A DNA stretch of 64,000 bases from Paenibacillus sp. (GTDB taxonomy: Bacteria; Bacillota; Bacilli; Paenibacillales; YIM-B00363): positions 186,001 through 250,000 of the forward strand of contig NZ_JAPSKE010000005.1 in the NCBI RefSeq assembly GCF_031177825.1. The letters run 5' to 3'. The notes under the pieces were generated by a model. That model was given only the letters and a program-made list of their open reading frames with translations. It was not told where the DNA came from and searched no databases. The position numbers were made by a program, and so were the translations under genes. Numbering within the stretch: position 1 is the stretch's first letter; each line of letters starts with the position of its first letter. Positions 1 to 6,797 of the stretch are shown here, piece after piece.

Positions 1-321
1 GGTAATCGTGCCCATCGTAGAATGGGAACCGCCGCCCAGCCGCTTCTGATCCACAACGACCGCCATGCTAAGGTTTTCGATTCTATCCGCATCCGGCTGC
101 GGAAACCGCGGCAGGAAGTTACGGACGAACGTGCTGAAGTTTTCGTTCAGCAGACGCTGGGACTCGGTGGCGATCGTATCGAAGACGATCGACGACTTGC
201 CGGATCCGGAAACCCCGGTGAAGATCGTGATCTTCCGCTTGGGAATGCGCAAGGATACGTTCTTCAGGTTGTTTTCCCGCGCACCCGAGATTACGATATA
301 CTCCTGATTCGATTCGCTCAT
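1..321 (-). CDS. UvrA-like ABC ATPase, N-terminal part (runs off the left edge)
   Basis: Reading leftward from ATG at 321, 107 codons stay open to the window edge. The protein starts as UvrA-family proteins do: an ISGARENNLKNV segment, then a Walker A loop GVSGSGKSS at about residues 36-44, followed by the VFDTIATESQR segment typical of the first UvrA nucleotide-binding domain. The family includes true nucleotide-excision UvrA and shorter paralogues that protect against DNA-binding drugs. With only the N terminus visible I cannot tell which this is. A GGAGGGAAGG ribosome site sits just upstream of the ATG. The gene appears to be transcribed on its own, about 20 bp downstream of the ydhG-like stop. 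Confidence 0.85.
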   Translation of the reverse strand, partial: MSESNQEYIVISGARENNLKNVSLRIPKRKITIFTGVSGSGKSSIVFDTIATESQRLLNENFSTFVRNFLPRFPQPDADRIENLSMAVVVDQKRLGGGSHSTMGTIT

Positions 322-341
322 ACTTTACCTTCCCTCCGATT

Positions 342-713
342 CTATTTTCTCCAAAAAGTAGAACAGTCTGCCTTGTCCAAAATATTATACTCGATCATTT
401 TCTCAAGCAGCGAAAAATCGACCGGACGATCCCACCGGATCCGTACCAACTCCGAGCTATGGTCATAGCCAGCCTGCTTAATGTCGTCGGAGAAACGAAT
501 CATCCCCGCCCTCTCGGGAGCGACAGCCAAATGCGCTTTGGCTGCGCTAAATCCAATAATAAATGTGCCGTGATCGGTAAACATCGGCTGATTCCATGCG
601 ACTTTCGGCTGTAAATTCGGAAATCTCTTCGTTACCCATTCCAAAACCTCTTCCGTCCGCGCCCGATGCTGCGGATGATCGATTTTCGCTAAAAATTCCG
701 CAAAAACTTCCAT
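342..713 (-). CDS. ydhG: YdhG-like DUF1801 protein (putative iron chaperone)
   Basis: This 123-residue protein has the length and sequence pattern I recognise from Bacillus YdhG: IDHPQHRARTEEVLEWV near the start, WNQPMFTDHGTFIIGFS in the middle, and the C-terminal EYNILDKADCSTFWRK. DUF1801 proteins of this kind resemble frataxin in fold, and YdhG (Fra) has been proposed to deliver iron. It has no signal peptide or membrane segment, so it should be cytoplasmic. It is oriented like the UvrA-like gene and ends about 20 bp before it, so the two may be co-transcribed. Confidence in the family is high. The iron role is known from the family, not from this sequence. Confidence 0.85.
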   Translation of the reverse strand: MEVFAEFLAKIDHPQHRARTEEVLEWVTKRFPNLQPKVAWNQPMFTDHGTFIIGFSAAKAHLAVAPERAGMIRFSDDIKQAGYDHSSELVRIRWDRPVDFSLLEKMIEYNILDKADCSTFWRK

Positions 714-1102
714 GTCGTTCCCTCCTACGTCATTATCTCATTACCGAATTTCCCCATACGAGGATTTATTTCAACCTAACTTCCATCGATAGTTTATCCT
801 TGACCTAGCATCGACAAATGCACTGTGGCGGTGTATATTGGCATTGTTACACACATCCATTAAGCGGAAAAGAGGCTTACGTATGTGCCCAGGCATCCAT
901 TTCTTGAAGTTGAGGAAGTAAAACGAAAAACAAATAGGCCCAGCAGGGTTTATTTGTAATGGCGTTTTCGAACCCAACCATGAGATGGAGGCTTTTTTTG
1001 TGCCCAAATATAAAACCACGTGGATCCCCCGATTCGGGCGATTTGCGTTCCTTTCCATGCCTCCATCTCATTGGCAACAACCTATTATTGGAGGTATGGA
1101 AC
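714..1102. other. Intergenic region with a 13-bp inverted repeat
   Basis: About 390 bp separates the divergent ydhG-like and P-loop genes. It contains an exact 13-bp inverted repeat, ATGAGATGGAGGC at 980-992 and GCCTCCATCTCAT at 1059-1071. The left arm is followed by a run of seven T. CAAATA and TATTTG flank a G-rich loop near 930-955. The arms lie in the presumed leader of the P-loop gene and could form a long-range hairpin. No gene or known riboswitch motif was recognised. Confidence 0.5.
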
Positions 1103-1747
1103 ATGAAATTTTCGGACCGCGTATTGAAGCAGTATCTTGAGCATGTGTACTGGATTTGCGGAGGTCCTTGCGGCGGGAAGAGCACGATGACTACCGCGAT
1201 CGCAGCGAAGTGGAACATGATCCCCTATTCTTCGGACGATCACACATTCGAGTACCAAAAGAAGGCTAACCCTCAGGATCATCCGGCGATATTGAGACAT
1301 TTCGTCGATTGGGAATGGTATTTTCTTGGTCGCGGGAATGATCGTGGGCAATGGCTCAACAACGCGTTCGATGAATCCGTCGAATTTATCCTATTGGATT
1401 TACTCCAAATGGGGAAAGAAAAGCCCATTGTCGTCGATACGTTTATGGACCCCGAATTTCTCAAGACGATCGCGGATCATCGCCGGATCGTATATTTATT
1501 TGCCGAAGACGATGTAATCCGCTCGCAATATCTGACTCGGGAGCACGTCAGCGGCATGGAACAGTTATTCCCGACGCTCTCCGACCCGCAACGCGCTCGA
1601 AACGAAACCTTGGATACCGTTGCGAAGGGGTCGAATCACTCTTTCCTAAAGGTAAAGCAACAGGGTGTGCAATACTTCGTAAGAGAGGCTTCGACAACGA
1701 AAGAAGAGGTGCTGTCATGCATTGAAAAGCACTTCCAATTCACGTAA
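1103..1747 (+). CDS. P-loop NTPase, small kinase-like protein
   Basis: A 214-residue cytoplasmic protein with a Walker A motif GGPCGGKST at residues 20-28, directly after a hydrophobic beta strand (VYWIC). That is the layout of P-loop nucleoside or small-molecule kinases. A later stretch, KPIVVDTFMDP, could supply the Walker B strand. The start at 1103 is chosen because ATTGGAGG lies 9 bases upstream; the longer open frame to 959 lacks such a site. A strong intrinsic terminator follows. The substrate is unknown, and there is no neighbour of obvious function. It may be an antibiotic- or nucleoside-modifying kinase, but that is a guess. Confidence 0.75.
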   Translation: MKFSDRVLKQYLEHVYWICGGPCGGKSTMTTAIAAKWNMIPYSSDDHTFEYQKKANPQDHPAILRHFVDWEWYFLGRGNDRGQWLNNAFDESVEFILLDLLQMGKEKPIVVDTFMDPEFLKTIADHRRIVYLFAEDDVIRSQYLTREHVSGMEQLFPTLSDPQRARNETLDTVAKGSNHSFLKVKQQGVQYFVREASTTKEEVLSCIEKHFQFT

Positions 1748-1753
1748 CCCAAT

Positions 1754-1787
1754 AAAAACGGTCGCCTGCGATTGGCGACCGTTTTTT
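1754..1787 (+). terminator. Rho-independent terminator after the P-loop gene
   Basis: The inverted repeat AAAACGGTCGCC / GGCGACCGTTTT has a 7-base loop and ends in a T run, 7 bp after the stop codon. Confidence 0.9.
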
Positions 1788-1822
1788 ACGTACTATACGG
1801 CGAAAGCGCTCCATTGGCGGAA

Positions 1823-2416
1823 CTAATCATCTAATCCCTTACCATCGAGGATATGCGCCATATATTTTTCAACCCTTGACTCTCGAGTTTTGGATTGCTT
1901 GGCCGAAGAGAAATGCAGAATGTATGCTCTTTGCCGTCCCGGCGTCAATGCTTCGAAGGCCGTTTTTAAGTCGGGGATTTCAACGAATTTATTGGCTAAT
2001 TCCTCAGGTATCGTGTATTCCGCGTTCTTCTTATAGTCTACTTGCAAGCCGGCTTTCTCGACTTCGACGGCTTCATCAATATAAGTTTTCAAGATCAGCT
2101 GCATTTCATCTATTTCTTGAACATGGGTGAACCGAATCTGGCGCGCTGCCTGTACATTCTCCGTTTGTTGGATTAAGATCGCATGAGGATCTTTCAACAA
2201 CGCGCCTTTGTGAAACAGAATCGCGCAGTAATCCTTAAAGCCATGAATCAACACGATGTTTTTACCGTCGTACGTGTAACAAGGATGCATCCACTTAAAA
2301 TCCTCGGTTAGCCCGCAGTCGAGAACGATCTCTCTCAATAACTCGAATTCTTCTTTCCACTTCTTAAGTTTGTTGAAATAGGGATCAAGCTTAGCGTTTC
2401 TTTCACCTTTACTCAT
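1823..2416 (-). CDS. YdeI/OmpD-associated (DUF1801 + OmdA) family protein
   Basis: A 197-residue soluble protein with the two parts typical of Bacillus YdeI. The N-terminal DUF1801-like domain contains WMHPCYTYDGKNIVLIHGF and CAILFHKGALLKD. The C-terminal bacteriocin-protection/OmdA-like segment (about 125-197) has the signature IPEELANKF...LTPGRQRAYI and the basic tail KQSKTRESRVEKYM. The molecular role of the family is not established. The start is the ATG at 2416, preceded by AAAGGGGGG. It lies immediately downstream of the SRPBCC gene on the same strand (about 36 bp) and may be read from the same ArsR-controlled promoter, since no terminator lies between them. Confidence 0.8.
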   Translation of the reverse strand: MSKGERNAKLDPYFNKLKKWKEEFELLREIVLDCGLTEDFKWMHPCYTYDGKNIVLIHGFKDYCAILFHKGALLKDPHAILIQQTENVQAARQIRFTHVQEIDEMQLILKTYIDEAVEVEKAGLQVDYKKNAEYTIPEELANKFVEIPDLKTAFEALTPGRQRAYILHFSSAKQSKTRESRVEKYMAHILDGKGLDD

Positions 2417-2452
2417 GAAGCCCCCCTTTCTGCTTTGTCCGATAAATCGAGA

Positions 2453-2869
2453 CTAGGCCAATACCTTTTCCAGCTCGCCGCACCATGTACTCCAGCCATA
2501 CTTAGCCCCGTTGAGCGCTTGAACGTTAGAGATTCCGGTTTGTTCCAGATGAAGGTTTACTTTCCCGTCCCCTAGGTCCTGCAGCGTCCAGGTGATCGTG
2601 TGCGTCTCGCCGCTCGCCCAAGTGTAGGACAACCGGTGGGGTTTCTCCACGATCAGTACTTCGCCTTCAATAATTCCATTCCAATATTCGGACGGTTGCG
2701 TACGGAATTGGAAACGGTGTCCCACGACGGGCTTAAAGTCGTTATCCATCGGTTCGCCCGTCTGGATGTTGGCCACCCACTTGGCAAGCTTGCTTGAATC
2801 GGTTAAGGCGGACCAAAGTTTCTCGATCGATGTCTTATATTGAAAATCCAAGGATAGCGTTAAACTCAC
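2453..2869 (-). CDS. SRPBCC/AHSA1-domain protein
   Basis: A 138-residue START/AHSA1-like protein. It begins with the beta strand LTLSLDFQYKTSIEKLWSAL, has SSKLAKWV, and keeps the family's HRLSYTWASGETHTITW strands. I start it at GTG 2869 because that codon overlaps the arsR stop (GTGA, positions 2866-2869) and has GGAGGAAGAA just upstream. The longer open frame is the arsR coding sequence in another frame. Translational coupling to the ArsR regulator is common for this family. The SRPBCC fold binds hydrophobic ligands, and this pair often travels with DoxX, as here (4881-5303). Ligand unknown. Confidence 0.85.
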   Translation of the reverse strand: MSLTLSLDFQYKTSIEKLWSALTDSSKLAKWVANIQTGEPMDNDFKPVVGHRFQFRTQPSEYWNGIIEGEVLIVEKPHRLSYTWASGETHTITWTLQDLGDGKVNLHLEQTGISNVQALNGAKYGWSTWCGELEKVLA

Positions 2870-3195
2870 TCTTCTTCCTCCTCCAATAATTGGCCCAGGC
2901 GCAACATATTCGTACTCCAGAACTTGGTGTAGAAAGCCACCCAATCTTGAACTTCCACGAGCGGAGAGGCGTTCAGCCGAAACCGCGTTTCTCTGCCGAC
3001 TTTCCGGTCAAGCACCAGGCCGGCCTCTTTAAGAATTGTCAAATGCTTGGATACCGCTGTACGGCCCATTGAAAACTGTGCCGTTAATTCATGTAGCGGG
3101 GTTTCCGCTTTCTCCGCTAACAGTCGAATCAGTCGGCGCCTCGTTGGATCTGCGATCGCGTCAAACACATCCCGAACCTGGTTGTTTTCGCTCAC
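2866..3195 (-). CDS. ArsR-family winged-helix transcriptional regulator
   Basis: A 109-residue ArsR/SmtB-fold repressor. It opens with RDVFDAIADPTRRRLIRLLAEK, followed by the recognition helix in GRTAVSKHLTILKEAGLV and the wing DRKVGRETRFRLN. It lacks the CxC metal-binding motif of ArsR/SmtB metal sensors, so it belongs to the metal-independent YdfF/SdpR-like group often paired with SRPBCC proteins. Its C terminus is an acidic EEEEE run overlapping the SRPBCC start. A consensus promoter and a palindrome GGACACCATTTGGTGTCA lie upstream (3383-3435). The same palindrome occurs twice in front of doxX, so this protein is the likely repressor of both units (inference). Confidence 0.9.
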   Translation of the reverse strand: MSENNQVRDVFDAIADPTRRRLIRLLAEKAETPLHELTAQFSMGRTAVSKHLTILKEAGLVLDRKVGRETRFRLNASPLVEVQDWVAFYTKFWSTNMLRLGQLLEEEEE

Positions 3196-3264
3196 AACTC
3201 CCCCTCCAGAATTACAATCTCTGTTGAAATCTATTGGTGATTTGCAGGGACAGCCTTTAAGTTA

Positions 3265-3372
3265 TTATCGATACGCTGACGCATGCGATACAGCCGCACC
3301 GGTCCTATCCCAAAAATTGGTCAAGACGTATAAAGGGTAACCCAGATTCGTCGCTAACTCAAGGGTTTCCCC
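3265..3372 (-). pseudogene. doxX remnant with internal deletion
   Basis: Translating the minus strand from 3372 gives RCGETLELATNLGYPLYVLT, then NFWDRTGAAVSHASAYR and a stop (3265-3267). The first part matches EGNVELVEHLGYPLYVLT and the second matches TGAALSHAFAD of the intact DoxX protein encoded at 4881-5303. The roughly 30 residues between these motifs in intact DoxX are missing, and the N terminus is gone. A copy of doxX therefore once sat directly behind the operator at 3383-3400 and was reduced to this scrap inside the present arsR leader. Confidence 0.75.
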
Positions 3373-3382
3373 ACACCGAACA

Positions 3383-3435
3383 GGACACCATTTGGTGTCA
3401 CTTTAAATTATAGATCCCTCATGGCGTTATGTCAA
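3383..3435 (-). promoter_or_regulatory. Sigma-A promoter and operator of the arsR-SRPBCC unit
   Basis: On the minus strand, TTGACA (3430-3435), a 17-base spacer and TATAAT (3407-3412) form a consensus promoter. The palindrome GGACACCATTTGGTGTCA (3383-3400) covers the expected transcription start. The same palindrome recurs upstream of doxX. Confidence 0.85.
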
Positions 3436-3472
3436 CATCGTTTCTACACGTACCATGACCCGATCCTTTCAC

Positions 3473-3525
3473 CGTGAAATGATTTTACAAGAAAGTGTTT
3501 CACCGAAGTATCGAATCATTTCACG
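3473..3525. repeat. 12-bp perfect inverted repeat
   Basis: CGTGAAATGATT (3473-3484) and AATCATTTCACG (3514-3525) are exact reverse complements separated by 29 bases. They lie between the arsR promoter and the truncated metallo-hydrolase. The function is unknown; they could be a paired operator or the scar of a rearrangement. Confidence 0.6.
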
Positions 3526-3635
3526 CAGTTATTTAACATGTAAGGATACGGTAAACCTTATCCCTACGTCGAGAAGGGGGGGCTTGTCGGCCGTTGAGTA
3601 AACTATATCCCAATTCAGAAAAGGAGCCATTTCCT

Positions 3636-3794
3636 ATGAAGTTACAACTCGTTCGCAATGCGACGCTCATGGTTCAGTATGCAGGGAAGAAATTTCTAAT
3701 CGACCCATGTTTAGCGCCGAAGGGAACCTACCCGCCTTTCCCCAATTCGTTAAGACAGGACCAAAGAAATCCGTTAGTTATTCGTACAAAATGA
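3636..3794 (+). pseudogene. Truncated MBL-fold metallo-hydrolase (N-terminal fragment only)
   Basis: From ATG 3636 (AAAAGGAG upstream) the frame encodes MKLQLVRNATLMVQYAGKKF then LIDPCLAPKGTYPPFPNS. This is the usual N terminus of L-ascorbate-6-phosphate-lactonase-like MBL-fold hydrolases. It stops after 52 codons, before any HxHxDH metal motif, whereas family members run to about 250 residues. The homology breaks off after NPLV, and no continuation was found in the other frames up to 3986. The gene is therefore a 5' stub left by a deletion. The start region and ribosome site are intact, so a short peptide could still be made. Confidence 0.75.
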
Positions 3795-3923
3795 AGAAGA
3801 CGCGACAGAAGTAAGAAACGCCGGTTTCCGGAACGTTGACGTTCTAAAACGGCGGAGGGCATCGTTCCGGTCGCGCGGACTTGCGGAATCTGTTCTCTGG
3901 AAAAGCTAAAACCCGTTAGAAAC

Positions 3924-3950
3924 AGCCTTGGCCGATGAACGGCCAAGGCT
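3924..3950. terminator. Hairpin downstream of the 3986-4300 gene
   Basis: AGCCTTGGCCG and CGGCCAAGGCT pair across a 5-base loop. On the minus strand, TGTTT follows the stem rather than a full T run. It is a plausible weak terminator for the MarR unit. Confidence 0.55.
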
Positions 3951-3985
3951 CGTCCTCTTATGAAATTCCATAGACTACCGACACC

Positions 3986-4300
3986 TCACCATCCAAAATT
4001 CGCAAGCGTATAAATAATAAATGAGAAAGAGACGAGGACGGATACGACAGTAATAGCGATGACCCAATATTCCCTACATCTGTGTTTCAAAAGACGGTAG
4101 ATGGAGAAAAGCGCTGTTACGAAAGTCATCAAGATCATCGTTCGTCTAACCCATATTACCCCTGACATTGCCGCCATCATGTTTGTGCTTCCGCCCAACA
4201 ACAAGAGTATGCCCATATGGAGCCAATGGTGGGAAGAAGCTAGAATGGAAAACAGGACTGAAAGGATAGAAGCCGTCGTTTGGCTCAAATTACGATTCAT
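3986..4300 (-). CDS. Small multi-pass membrane protein in a MarR operon
   Basis: A 104-residue, strongly hydrophobic protein with about three to four predicted membrane spans (roughly residues 10-35, 40-50 weak, 53-70 and 80-102). A histidine-rich stretch ASSHHWLHMG sits in the first loop. I do not recognise the family. Its ATG at 4300 overlaps the end of the marR gene by 11 bp and has GGAGGAACACG in front of it, so translation should be coupled. The regulator probably controls it. A role as a small transporter or permeability protein is only a guess from size and context. Confidence 0.7.
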   Translation of the reverse strand: MNRNLSQTTASILSVLFSILASSHHWLHMGILLLLGGSTNMMAAMSGVIWVRRTMILMTFVTALFSIYRLLKHRCREYWVIAITVVSVLVSFSFIIYTLANFGW

Positions 4301-4742
4301 TCGTGTTCCTCCTTCCTTTTTCTAATGCACTTGTAAATAACTTAAATCCATTCAAGATTTGAACCCGCTCCTCTTCCAACAATTCATCCAAAATCGATCG
4401 AAAATAGCGGATCGATTGCTCGCGTACTTTTTCTAGCGAACGTTCTCCTTTATCCGTCAACGACACTAGCACCTCCCGTCGATTCTCCTCATTTACATTT
4501 CTATTTACAAATCCTTCTTTAACCAAGGTATCGATTAACCTACTCACTGTACTGCGTTCCAAAAATAACCGTTCCGCCAATTCGCCGATCGTCAAAGCCC
4601 CATTCTCCAGTTCTTGTAAGGTAAAGACTTGAGATGGCGATAAATGAAAACCGCAAGGAGTAACATTTTGTTCAAGTAACCCGAATAATCGAATAAATTT
4701 CTGAACGTTATGACGCAGGTCTAACAATTCTTCACGATTCAA
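4290..4742 (-). CDS. MarR-family transcriptional regulator
   Basis: A winged-helix MarR repressor. The helices HLSPSQVFTLQELENGALT and IGELAERLFLERSTVSRLID are followed by the wing VNEENRREVLVSLTDKG. The open frame extends upstream to ATG 4793. I prefer the TTG at 4742 (150 residues) because GGAGG lies 8 bases before it. The upstream codons fall inside a near-perfect 27-bp palindrome (4764-4790) that is better explained as the repressor's own operator. ATG 4757 is an alternative, but it would place GGAGG inside the gene. The downstream membrane-protein gene overlaps by 11 bp. The inducing ligand is unknown. Confidence 0.85.
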   Translation of the reverse strand: MNREELLDLRHNVQKFIRLFGLLEQNVTPCGFHLSPSQVFTLQELENGALTIGELAERLFLERSTVSRLIDTLVKEGFVNRNVNEENRREVLVSLTDKGERSLEKVREQSIRYFRSILDELLEEERVQILNGFKLFTSALEKGRRNTNES

Positions 4743-4763
4743 CTTTAGTTCCTCCATAAAATA

Positions 4764-4790
4764 TGTATTGTACATCATATGTACCATACA
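4764..4790. promoter_or_regulatory. Near-perfect 27-bp palindrome, probable MarR operator
   Basis: TGTATTGTACAT and ATGTACCATACA face each other across a 3-base centre; one base pair of the arms is mismatched. The site lies 22 bp upstream of the preferred marR start, where MarR proteins usually bind for autoregulation. Confidence 0.7.
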
Positions 4791-4835
4791 CATATTGGAT
4801 AAGTCAATAACGAAGGAACTTATTCATTCCTCTAC

Positions 4836-4865
4836 AAAACAAAAACCCCGCGCTTCGCCCGGAGT
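4836..4865 (-). terminator. Rho-independent terminator of doxX
   Basis: On the minus strand, ACTCCGGGC GAA GCGCGGGGT forms a stem with one mismatch and is followed by TTTTTGTTTTG, 15 bp past the doxX stop. Confidence 0.85.
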
Positions 4866-4880
4866 TTAGAAAAATGCAGG

Positions 4881-5303
4881 TTACAGTTTGCGGCTCGTCG
4901 GACGCAGCGCCCACGAGGCGATATTCAGCGCGGCGTATGAAAGCGGAAGGATAACGCTGAACCCGTTCCCGCCAAAGCCGTCTGCAAAAGCATGAGACAG
5001 TGCCGCGCCGGTCATTAAAAAGAAGATGCCGGCGTGAGCCCATTCTTTAAGCCGAGGAAATCCCGGAACGACGAGAGCAGCGGCTCCAAGTACTTTGCAT
5101 ATCCCGAGAATCGTTAAAACGTATAAAGGGTAACCAAGGTGTTCCACTAGCTCGACGTTTCCTTCAAGTCGCATCAGTTGCCCGATACCGCTTAACATAA
5201 TGGGTCCTGCGAGCAGCAATGTAACTGTCCAATAAGCAATCACTTTTCCCCGGGGCTGGGTTAGCACTTTCGCGGTTGATTCCGCACCGATCATCTGACT
5301 CAT
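4881..5303 (-). CDS. DoxX-family membrane protein
   Basis: A 140-residue membrane protein with four hydrophobic helices and DoxX-family features: LLAGPIMLSGIGQLMRLEG, LGYPLYVLTILGICKVLGAAAL and FFLMTGAALSHAFADG. The start is ATG 5303, six bases after AGGAGG; the track ATG 15 bases further upstream lies within that ribosome site. DoxX proteins are small membrane partners in redox and thiol stress in several bacteria; substrate unknown. Two copies of the GACACCA-NN-TGGTGTC operator overlap its promoter, tying it to the ArsR repressor at 2866-3195. A degraded second copy of doxX remains at 3265-3372. Confidence 0.85.
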   Translation of the reverse strand: MSQMIGAESTAKVLTQPRGKVIAYWTVTLLLAGPIMLSGIGQLMRLEGNVELVEHLGYPLYVLTILGICKVLGAAALVVPGFPRLKEWAHAGIFFLMTGAALSHAFADGFGGNGFSVILPLSYAALNIASWALRPTSRKL

Positions 5304-5345
5304 TTTCTTCCTCCTCATCCCTTCAAAACGTCTTATCCTTAATGG

Positions 5346-5397
5346 GACACCATTTGGTGACGTTTTTATTATAGGACACCATTTAGTGTCCAGTCAA
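5346..5397 (-). promoter_or_regulatory. doxX promoter with two ArsR-type operators
   Basis: On the minus strand, TTGACT (5392-5397) and TATAAT (5368-5373) are separated by exactly 18 bp. Those 18 bp are the palindrome GGACACTAAATGGTGTCC (5374-5391 on the plus strand). A second copy, GACACCATTTGGTGAC (5346-5361), lies just downstream of the -10 box. The centres are 29 bp apart. A repressor bound to the spacer would exclude RNA polymerase. Confidence 0.85.
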
Positions 5398-5424
5398 GAG
5401 CATTTTTACGTTCTTCATGGGAAA

Positions 5425-5450
5425 AAGCCTCGGTACGACAATACCGAAGC
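5425..5450 (-). terminator. Rho-independent terminator of the EamA gene
   Basis: Minus strand: GCTTCGGTA TTGTCG TACCGAGGC with one mismatch, followed by TTTTTCCC; 26 bp past the stop. Confidence 0.8.
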
Positions 5451-5475
5451 TTCGTGATATCGTGACTCCGTTTTG

Positions 5476-6336
5476 TTATTTCCAGACGATCATGACTACT
5501 CCCGCGAATATAATGACCGAACCAATTATCTTATATAAATTGTATTTTTCTTTTAAAAAATAAACTCCAAGCAATGAACCTATTACAATGCTGGATTCCC
5601 TAACGGGTGCCACGAAGCTGACCGGCACTTCCGTAAGAACGATTAATACCAATATGTAAGACAATCCGGCTAGACCGCCCGCAACGGCCATCTTCACCCA
5701 TTCGGTCTTCCATTGCGTGGCTGCAACGGCTATGTTTCTGACTTGTAATGAACCTAGTACCAAAACCTGTCCAAGATTTTCAATAACGTTTAAAGTAATG
5801 GGGGGGATTACAGCTACCGCTAGTTTGTCAAAAATCGTATAACATGCGATGAATAGACCAACCAGGAATGGGTAAGGCGACTTTAGGATGGACTTCAGCG
5901 ACCTTACCCCCATTGAGAAACTTACACCGGAATACATCATGTAAATCCCAACAAAAATAAATAAGCTGCCAAGGACACTTAGAGATGTAACCGGCTCGCT
6001 TAACCATATGGAACCGGCTGCAACGACAAGTAGCGGTCCGAGGCCTCTCGAAATCGGATAGGCTAACGAAAAATCGCTTTTTTCATAAGCTTTAGCAAGG
6101 ATGATTGCATAAGCGCTATGCAATGCGATACTCCCTAAGCCCCAAAATATCCATTCATAAGTGATAGTAACCCCTTGCGGCCAAAAGAGAATACTTACCG
6201 GTAAAAAAATAATGACGGACCAAATTCTCAGCGACCATAAAAAGACTGCTTTATTTTCGCTTTGTTTTAACATGATGTTCCAAAGAGCATGCGATATGGA
6301 TGCAACGATCACAAGGTAAATCCAATAATTTTCCAT
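5476..6336 (-). CDS. EamA-family drug/metabolite transporter (DMT superfamily)
   Basis: A 286-residue integral membrane protein with about ten transmembrane helices and two EamA halves (about 1-140 and 150-286). Family hallmarks are the first helix with SHALWNIMLKQ, the end of the first half SLAYPISRGLGPLLVV and the matching second-half segment VSFVAPVRESSIVIGSLLGV. EamA proteins export or import small metabolites; the substrate cannot be read from sequence. It stands alone between the doxX promoter and the ferredoxin terminator and has its own terminator. Its base composition is noticeably more AT-rich than the genes to its right, matching the 0-6 kb stretch. Confidence 0.85.
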   Translation of the reverse strand: MENYWIYLVIVASISHALWNIMLKQSENKAVFLWSLRIWSVIIFLPVSILFWPQGVTITYEWIFWGLGSIALHSAYAIILAKAYEKSDFSLAYPISRGLGPLLVVAAGSIWLSEPVTSLSVLGSLFIFVGIYMMYSGVSFSMGVRSLKSILKSPYPFLVGLFIACYTIFDKLAVAVIPPITLNVIENLGQVLVLGSLQVRNIAVAATQWKTEWVKMAVAGGLAGLSYILVLIVLTEVPVSFVAPVRESSIVIGSLLGVYFLKEKYNLYKIIGSVIIFAGVVMIVWK

Positions 6337-6429
6337 AAAGTCAAGCTATAGCTCCTCATCCTATATCGTGGCAACGCGGAATTGCGTGAAAAGCTGCGCA
6401 AGCCTGCCTGAGCGGCCCTTCGGAAAATA

Positions 6430-6464
6430 GAAAAAAGATCGAACGAAGGATTTCCTTCGTTCGA
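6430..6464 (-). terminator. Rho-independent terminator of the ferredoxin gene
   Basis: Perfect 12-bp stem TCGAACGAAGGA / TCCTTCGTTCGA with a 2-base loop (longer loop if the ends fray), followed on the minus strand by TTTTTTC. Confidence 0.9.
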
Positions 6465-6476
6465 CCTTGGAATTCG

Positions 6477-6797
6477 CTACGGCTGCGGACGCTGCCCCGG
6501 ATCCATCCCGGTTTCCGATACCGTCATCAGGGGCTTCACGGCGACGTCGGCAACGACGCGAACTTGGCACGACAGCCGAATATTCTCGTCCGTAATGCCC
6601 TTCGCGTTCCGGATGCCCGCTTCCGCCTCGCCGATGGGGCCTAGGTCGCCTTCCAGCACCTCCACGCGGCACGTCGTACATCTCGCGTTGCCCCCGCACC
6701 GGTGCAGAATGTCCACCCCATGATCCTCGAGGGCGAGCACCAGCTTCGTGCCTTCCTCCACCGCGAACGATTGGTCTCCAACTTTCAAAATCGGCAT
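6477..6797 (-). CDS. 2Fe-2S ferredoxin
   Basis: A 106-residue plant-type [2Fe-2S] ferredoxin with the cluster cysteines in the usual pattern: C34-GGNAR-C40-TT-C43 and C77 (in LSCQVRVVAD). The second ATG (6797) is taken as the start because AAGGAGG lies 8 bases upstream of it; the first ATG (6803) would be only 2 bases from that site. It is a soluble one-electron carrier. No reductase or oxygenase gene is adjacent, so its partner is unknown. It has its own terminator. Confidence 0.9.
   Translation of the reverse strand: MPILKVGDQSFAVEEGTKLVLALEDHGVDILHRCGGNARCTTCRVEVLEGDLGPIGEAEAGIRNAKGITDENIRLSCQVRVVADVAVKPLMTVSETGMDPGQRPQP

Noticed and set aside
3795..3910. Methyltransferase C-terminal scrap (EVRNAGFRNVDVL) next to the MBL stub
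   Set aside because: A single weak motif with no ribosome site and a stop soon after; not enough to call a gene or remnant.
4743..4793. N-terminal extension of the MarR protein (MCMVHMMYNTYF)
   Set aside because: It is the translation of a palindromic operator and lacks a ribosome site; the TTG start with GGAGG is more likely.
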